Shown piece by piece: positions 59,144-64,000 of a stretch of DNA of 64,000 nucleotides. The stretch comes from Siphonodentalium dalli (Eukaryota; Mollusca; Scaphopoda; Gadilida; Siphonodentaliidae), in the NCBI GenBank assembly GCA_032622095.1, contig CP136065.1, positions 208,674,151 through 208,738,150 on the forward strand, given 5' to 3'. The position numbers and the translations under genes are program-made. The notes under the pieces were generated by a model that was not told the origin of the DNA, ran no database searches, and saw only the letters and a program-made list of their open reading frames with translations. Position 1 is the first letter of the stretch, and every line of letters begins with the position of its first letter.

Positions 59144-59807
59144 CTGTAAAGTTTCATACCTGTGTCACAAATTAAACATAACCAACATCATCCAACAAAA
59201 CACTATAAAATTTAAAGGAAAATCCCACGAGGAGCCCAGGGTCAGGGTGTCGGTCGTGGTAGGGAGTCAGGGTTCAAAGGGTTAATATCATTTAACCTGG
59301 AACTAAATAAGTTTTTGGGGAATAAATGTTGAACGCTTTCAACAAATTCCCGACATATTAACAAATTGCAAAGATGTACACATACATCTACATTAACGGC
59401 GAAAACTGAACTCATTCATTTGGCCATTAGTAGGTAGGAACCCTCCCAGACTTATATAGGATATTTTGGTTAATAAAAGTAATTAAACTCAGTAGAATTA
59501 TCATTTGGAAATTCGGGGAATAAGAATCATGGGAAAATGACCACAACACATAGAGTAGAGAATTGTTGGCGGTTACAATACTAACAATTATTTTTCTTTC
59601 ATTTCAATAGAACTTATCGTTCGACTACCATTTCCTGCCAGCCAGACCCGGGTGTGTACAGCCATACCATGTATAATTAACAACTCTAAAGCTAAAGATA
59701 TTCTCTTCATTCAATGTAAAGACTGCAAGCAGAGATTTCACAGATTTTGCAGAAAAATTAGATCCAGAGCAGATAACCTATGCTGGAGTTGTTCTTCATG
59801 TATCTAA
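51833..59807 (+). CDS. Multi-exon gene of unknown family ending in a PHD-like zinc finger
   Basis: Exons: 51,833-52,018, 52,563-52,808, 53,072-53,214 (start could be 53,069), 53,580-53,739, 54,129-54,176, 54,515-54,604, 54,902-54,979, 55,350-55,421 and 59,611-59,807. All joins keep frame except 52,808 to 53,072, where an exon may be missing. The N-terminal part (LIWDDPTKPEDAWQLTVDL, KSKRILEGLSITVAYVPK) and middle (PEATIKKAIEFGVICNRY, RGPSDRCVLIPIRFVTAA) are unrecognised. Four phase 1-1 exons encode acidic, Ser/Thr-rich linkers. The last exon has VCTAIPC, CKDCKQRFHRFC and CWSCSSC in PHD-like C4HC3 order. Stop at 59,805; AATAAA at 60,043. The last intron is 4.2 kb because of an inserted LTR element. 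No stops in the exons, so it may be functional. The 5' end is not in view. Confidence 0.6.
55685..56385 (+). repeat. 5' LTR
   Basis: TG...CA boundaries, 701 bp. Highly similar to the 3' LTR; the few differences seen include 'ccggttattcc' against 'ccggtgattcc'. Confidence 0.88.
56387..56400 (+). other. Primer-binding site, tRNA-Pro type
   Basis: TGGGGGCTCGTTCG begins one base after the LTR and matches 13 of 14 bases of the tRNA-Pro-complementary site known from gammaretroviral and other LTR elements. Confidence 0.75.
56435..57145 (+). CDS. LTR-element ORF with tandem 43-aa repeats
   Basis: An open frame begins upstream in the LTR (from about 56,312) and continues past the LTR into tandem units of about 129-132 bp, encoding repeats like SSDGHTHKHFSNGLYGCS then GLAKEISFPDQADVACTG. 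Four and a half units are visible (from 56,450, 56,620, 56,749, 56,881 and 57,012). A stop (56,966-56,968) interrupts the fourth unit; the frame is open after it to about 57,140. No known domain. It could be a rearranged gag-like segment or a non-coding expansion that happens to stay open. All three bases of the codon vary little, so coding selection cannot be judged by eye. Confidence 0.4.
57098..57290 (+). repeat. Direct duplication inside the LTR element
   Basis: 'gttcctcgagtgtcagata' followed by 'tttatttattatttaatgcc' and 'gaggaggcaggtaaataaat' occurs twice, at 57,109 and 57,190, about 81 bp apart. Confidence 0.8.
57296..57564 (+). CDS. 3' ORF fragment of the LTR element
   Basis: Open frame from DFNSFNIFKAHWESS to a stop at 57,562-57,564. 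The second half is a charged helix (KKTVAERTAVTERQKAAEER) followed by VVVQASSAASSIVNRLGDRR. It resembles the C-terminal tail of a gag-like or other structural polyprotein but no motif fixes it. The start is not defined. Confidence 0.4.
57693..57706 (+). other. Polypurine tract
   Basis: Tgggagggggggag immediately before the 3' LTR, the expected plus-strand primer position. Confidence 0.75.
57707..59577 (+). repeat. 3' LTR, split by a piggyBac-like insertion
   Basis: Same sequence as the 5' LTR, interrupted after position 58,113 by 1,168 bp plus a duplicated TTAA. Without it the LTR is about 699 bp. Confidence 0.85.
58114..59281. mobile_element. piggyBac-like non-autonomous element, 1,168 bp
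   Basis: The perfect 12-bp ends CCCTTTGAACCC and GGGTTCAAAGGG are flanked by TTAA (58,110-58,113 and 59,282-59,285). The intact 5' LTR has a single TTAA at this site, which proves the insertion and its duplication. Next to the left end are three nested 'gcggccggtat' / 'ataccggccgc' palindromes. A G29 homopolymer lies at 59,113-59,141. No transposase ORF. Confidence 0.88.
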
Positions 59808-59850
59808 TATCCCATAAACTTGTCAAATGTTTTCATTGAGTCACATTTAA

Positions 59851-60039
59851 AGGGGTACTGAACCCTACTAGAGTAAATCCTTCATATAGTTCATATTTTG
59901 CATCCATGGCTCATAACCATAAATTTGTTCCATATATTCTGTTGAGTATAAATGGAGATGGTCCCCGGAATGCAGAAATGGCCAGGTTTATAGCTAAATA
60001 TAGATTTAATTTAAAGGGGTACAGGTTTATAGTACCCCT
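59851..60039. mobile_element. TTAA-flanked MITE, 189 bp
   Basis: AGGGGTACTGAACCC at the left and 'agtacccct' at the right, with TTAA on both sides (59,847-59,850 and 60,040-60,043). An internal 'aaaggggtacaggttt' repeats the end motif. The AGGGG start is like that of the MITE at 10,965. Confidence 0.6.
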
Positions 60040-60127
60040 TTAAATAAAATTCTAAAGTCAAAATATGAGAAAGATATATTTCCATTGAAACACAATAAAT
60101 ATTAAAACATTATTGAAAATAAGATAG

Positions 60128-60204
60128 CTTAACCACTGTTCCTGATTTGTTGCCATTCATCGGAAAGCTCTCACTGATATTTCCAACTAAATTCTTACAT
60201 TACT
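60128..60204. repeat. Deleted remnant of the 213-bp MITE
   Basis: 'ttgttgccattcatcggaaa' and 'gctctc' followed by 'gatatttccaactaaattc' match the centre of the MITEs at 40.6 and 50.7 kb, with most of the arms missing. Confidence 0.6.
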
Positions 60205-60354
60205 CGATCCCGATTTAGCATGTAATTCGATGGACTATTTTTGCTATGTAATATATGTTTTTATTTATGTAACTTATTATGAAATGGTTTATCAAGCCAC
60301 ACTTATTCTTGTGTGCCTATGATAATTTATTCTTATCTATGTTGACCACATTAA

Positions 60355-60616
60355 AGGCATGGATGGCCGTCGCTGTGGCTATTGTCTAAAACTGCCATAA
60401 ATAGACAGAATATTCTTATGCCAAACATAAATATTTCTTAAATAGTATGCCTTTATCAAGTTTAGTATGCTGTGTTATGTAAACAAAAGACTTTGCTTTT
60501 GTTTACATAACACAGCATACAAAACAATAACATACTGTTTTGAAACAGAATTGAAAAACTCGATATTTGAATATTCTGTCTGTTGATGGCCATACTAATG
60601 AAGGTCGTCTGTGCCT
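60355..60616. mobile_element. TTAA-flanked palindromic MITE, 262 bp
   Basis: AGGCATGGATGGCCG at the left, 'ctgtgcct' at the right, TTAA on both sides (60,351-60,354 and 60,617-60,620). The centre is a near-perfect hairpin 'gtatgctgtgttatgtaaac' / 'gtttacataacacagcatac'. Confidence 0.65.
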
Positions 60617-60929
60617 TTAAAGGAATAGTGCCAATTTCTTAGTGCATTTTTGGTAGTACAACTTGCTTTTTTTTTATCAGTGCATGTGTTTTTATAACAT
60701 TCGTTTTTTTGTTTTGTCATTGTTATTAAGTTATAAATAAAATCTGAAACATGACTGTTTTATCTCTTCTCACTACACACTTCATTAACCCTTCCATGAC
60801 TGGAGCTTCCCGAAATTTGGCAAAAACCCTGTGCCAATGCATTCTCCTATACATGCATGTCTCCCATAATGAGTCATGCATATACATTGGCCTAACAATA
60901 TTTACATTGGCCACTTACGCCAGTGCATT

Positions 60930-62923
60930 CTCATATTGTTTGTTTCCTCTGTTTAATCTGTTTCCATCGAATCAGAAAAAAAAAAAGTAGAAAAAAATTA
61001 AATAAAAATATATAGTGTAACCACTGTCCCAGCTTGTTTCGTGATATTTCCACTGAATCAACTCGAAATGAAATCTTAATATTGTTCGGGAATGGTTTGT
61101 TTCCTCTGTTTCATCTGTTTCCATCGTATCAGAAAAATAAACAAAAAAATAAATTAAATAAAAATATATAGTGTAACCACTGTCCCAGCTTGTTTCGTGA
61201 TGTTTCCACTGAATCAACTCGAAATGAAATTGCTCCCGAGTCTTAATATTGTTCGGGAATGGTTTGTTTCCTCTGTTTCATCTGTTTCCATCGTATCAGA
61301 AAAAAACAAAAAAAATAATTAAATAAAAATATATAGTGTTACCACTGTCCCAGCTTGTTTCGTGATGTTTCCACTGAATCAACTCGAAATGAAATTGCTC
61401 CGGAGTCTTAATATTGTTCGGGAATGGTTTGTTTCCTCTGTTTCATCTGTTTCCATCGTATCAAAAAAAAAAAATTAAATAAAAATATATAGTGTTACCA
61501 CTGTCCCAGCTTGTTTCGTGATGTTTCCACTGAATCAACTCGAAATGAAATTGCTCCGGAGTCTTAATATTGTTCGGGAATGGTTTGTTTCCTCTGTTTC
61601 ATCTGTTTCCATCGTATCAGAAAAAAACAAAAAAAATAATTAAATAAAAATATATAGTGTTACCACTGTCCCAGCTTGTTTCGTGATGTTTCCACTGAAT
61701 CAACTCAAAATGAAATTGCTCCTGAGTCTTAATATTGTTTGGGAATGGTTTGTTTCCTCTGTTTCCATCGTATCAGGGAAAAAAAAACAAAAAAATAAAT
61801 TAAACTAGAGGTGTGACTGTCCCAATGGGACTACGGATACCCCCCTGTTTTTAAAATACTAAGATGTTTCACATGTCAGTAAACATTTAGTTAAAATAAT
61901 AAAATAACAGTTCCCATTGCAGGTGTACAACCATAACCCTACTCTTAAACCTATTGATAAAAAAATGTAGGAATAAAAGCTTAGACAAAATTATATATGT
62001 TGCGAAAAAAATTCTAAGTTGAAAAAGGGGAATAACTCCACCAAAAAATGTCGGACAGACGTCATAATCGCAGGTGCACAAGTTCCCATGGTACTAAATA
62101 TCTGGGCCACGTTTTTAAAAAATTGACGGAAAAATGTAGGAATAAAAGCTCGGACAAAAGTATACATGTTGCGAAAATTTTCTAAGTCGAAAAAGGGGGG
62201 ATAACTCCACCAAAAAAAGTCTGACAGACGTCATAATCGCAGGTGCACAGGTTCCCATGGTTGTTGATGTCTGTGCCAAGTTTCACGGAAATTGATCAAA
62301 AAACGACTGAGAACAACTCCGGACAAATTTGTGTCCACGGACGACGGACGACGGACGGACGACGGACGGACGACGGACGGACGACGGACGGACGGACGAG
62401 CTGACTCCAGTATACCCCCCCTAACTTCGTTGCGGGAGGTATAATAAAAATATATAGTGTTACCACTGTCCCAGCTTGTTTCGTGATGTTTCAACTCGAA
62501 ATGAAATTGCTCCCGAGTCTTAATATTGTTCGGGAATGGTTTGTTTCCTCTGTTTCATCTGTTTCCATCGTATCAGGAAAAAAAACAAAAAAATAAATTA
62601 AATAAAAATATATAGTGTAACCACTGTCCCAGCTTGTTTCGTGATGTTTCCACTGAATCAACTTGAAATAAAATTGTTACCGAGTTTTAATATTGTTCGG
62701 GAATGGTTTGTTTCCTCTGTTTCCTCTGTTTCCATCGTATCAGAAAAAAAAACAAAAAAATAAATTAAATAAAAATATATAGTGTAACCACTGTCCCAGC
62801 TTGTTTCGTGATGTTTCCACTGAATCAACTTGAAATAAAATTGTTCCCGAGTCTTAATATTGTTCGGGAATGGTTTGTTTCCTCTGTTTCATCTGTTTCC
62901 ATCGTATCAGAAAAAAAAAACAA
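60930..62923 (+). repeat. Satellite with a 321-bp dimeric unit, eight monomers
   Basis: The phrase cccagcttgtttcgtgat occurs at 61,028, 61,184, 61,349, 61,505, 61,670, 62,470, 62,628 and 62,795. Steps in the left block are 156, 165, 156 and 165, so the higher-order unit is 321 bp. The right block steps are 158 and 167. Each monomer ends 'ccatcgtatcag' plus an A-rich run. A repeat (61,806-62,440) splits the array. Confidence 0.88.
61806..62440 (+). repeat. Repeat inserted in the satellite, GGAC-rich tail
   Basis: Begins 'ctagaggtgtgactgtccca', contains two modules with 'aaaaagggg.ataactccacc' and 'gacagacgtcataatcgcag', then a (gacgacggacg) tract at 62,335-62,398, and ends 'gtataccccccctaacttcg' and 'gcgggaggtata'. 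Non-coding. Confidence 0.75.
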
Positions 62924-63420
62924 TGTCTAAAATTTTATGAAAAAAAAAATGCAAGAAAGGGTGGGTGGGTGTAAAAAAATGGAAATGTAAAAAAAAGACC
63001 CCCACGTCTCGCAACTTTTTTACGGCCCCCCCCCCCCCCCTGCCCAAAATGATGTTTTAATGCGGCGGTGATGTTCTAAGATGCATTTCCACCCATCACC
63101 TATGCCATAACAAATACGGAGAAGAATGATGTTTACTGCCATCAAACATTTCATGTGACTAACACAAATCAATCACAAATAAAACGAATGAATACTTTAT
63201 TTTATCAACAAATAACCAGTTAAAATGAAAACACCAAAAAGTTTCTACAAACTAACTTTCATTCTTAAATAAAATATTATAAATCAAATAAAAATCTATA
63301 TCTATATTTGCGAATATCTGTCTGTCTGTGTTCTATAGAAATTCACAGGGGACCATCTAGATGATGCCAAATGGGTCTACTAGGAGTAGCTTTTTACGAG
63401 AAAGATAATGGTCGGGGTTA
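62924..63420. other. Low-complexity sequence
   Basis: A-rich and C-rich runs (C14 at 63,027-63,040), then AT-rich sequence. No gene. Confidence 0.5.
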
Positions 63421-64000
63421 GAATTTTCTAAAGTGACGCCGTTCTTGTCAGGGGCAGAAAAAGGGGAGGGGCAGAAAAAAAAGTGTCGCCGATGGCCACC
63501 AAACTTATATGTAATAATCCCCATGATATGAGGAATCTAATGGTGTGGTTTAAATATGGCAAAAGTCGCGCCGTTCGCGTCAGGGGTGCCCGGAAGGGGG
63601 AGGGGCAGATTTTTTTTCTGTCGCCGATTTCCACCAAACTTATATATATTCATCCCCATGATATGTAAAAACCAACGGTGTGGTTTAAAAGTGGCGTCGT
63701 TCGAGTCAGGGATGCACCAAAATTGAAAAATAATTTTAGCGCCGATCTCCACCAAATTGATATATATTCTTCTTCATTATACAAGGAATCTAATTGTGCG
63801 CTTTAACAACGCCAAATTGATGTCTTTTGGTTGAGAGATTGGGAGGGGTGGTGGGCACTTTATTTGATAATAATTAGTTTAGTCGCCGACTGCCACCACA
63901 CTTATACAAAATAATCCCCATGATATGAGGAGTCTAATGGTGTTGCTGATATCTGTCAAATGTGGCCTCATTCGAGTCAGGATTGCATTGAAAGGGATTG
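63421..64000 (+). repeat. Tandem repeat, unit about 120-140 bp
   Basis: Units contain 'tcgccgat..ccaccaaact', 'tatatat', 'atccccatgatatg' and 'aatctaatggtgtggttta'. At least four copies (63,486, 63,622, 63,740 and 63,882) run to the window edge. Overlapping short ORFs on both strands here are translations of the repeat. Confidence 0.75.

Larger units (their letters stand above)
55685..59577 (+). mobile_element. LTR retrotransposon, non-autonomous
   Basis: Two LTRs (701 and about 699 bp without insertion) starting TGTAACGGAG and ending GGCGGTTACA flank a 1.3-kb interior. A 4-base duplication ATAC lies outside (55,681-55,684 and 59,578-59,581). A primer-binding site follows the 5' LTR and a polypurine tract precedes the 3' LTR. 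The interior shows no protease, reverse transcriptase or integrase, so it depends on a relative. It lies in an intron of the PHD-like gene, in the same orientation. Confidence 0.88.

Noticed and set aside
63428-63755. Overlapping ORFs near the right edge
   Set aside because: They are frames of the tandem repeat at 63.4-64.0 kb.

Overview
The window reads as nuclear DNA from a marine invertebrate, most likely a mollusc or another lophotrochozoan. It is AT-rich, has small exons with GT..AG introns and AATAAA signals, and carries no operons or ribosome sites. Several dispersed repeats look like ones I associate with molluscan genomes: runs of the 'gggccataactcc' and 'gagttatgccccttttt' type, GGAC-rich tails, and 'gccatcttggat' arrays. 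That taxonomic placement is inference; no species-diagnostic gene is present.

Layout, left to right. 0-1.8 kb: a dispersed repeat and three exon-like pieces, one with a Ulp1/SENP-type catalytic Cys motif. 1.8-6.5 kb: decayed repeat DNA. 6,488-12,781: a complete TA-flanked DNA transposon with an uninterrupted 795-aa DD35D transposase, imperfect 23-bp terminal inverted repeats and short subterminal repeats at both ends; a 367-bp palindromic MITE sits inside it. 13.3-14.1 kb: a tandem array. 14.36-21.06 kb: a broken C2H2 plus tyrosine-recombinase-like gene, split by a DIRS-like retrotransposon fragment and by a 2.3-kb repeat whose two ends recur at 46.8-47.8 kb. 22-25 kb: MITEs and a TIR element. 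23.2-27.6 kb: four exons of a small-exon gene ending in a SANT-like module, with one exon duplicated. 28.3-30.2 kb: a hAT transposase with one frame break. 30.6-35.3 kb: repeat arrays. 36.0 kb: an orphan Walker A exon. 38.1-46.0 kb: an N-terminal exon with a Cys pair, then a chain of small exons ending in a PHD finger. 46.2-51.4 kb: a palindrome, repeat arrays and a 1.8-kb TIR element. 51.8-59.8 kb: a nine-exon gene of unrecognised family that ends in a PHD-like zinc finger; its last intron holds an LTR retrotransposon whose 3' LTR is split by a TTAA-flanked piggyBac-like element. 61.0-62.9 kb: a satellite with a 321-bp dimeric higher-order unit, interrupted by a repeat. The end is simple and low-copy repeat sequence.

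Two themes link the regions. First, the window is an insertion graveyard with a readable order of events (gene, then LTR element, then piggyBac-like element; recombinase gene, then DIRS and repeat), alongside one transposon that still looks intact. Second, the host-like genes at 23-27 kb, 43-46 kb and 53-60 kb share one design: tiny symmetric phase 1-1 exons encoding acidic, Ser/Thr-rich linkers, followed by a terminal chromatin-type module (SANT-like or PHD). I could run no database search, so all family names rest on motifs read by eye.
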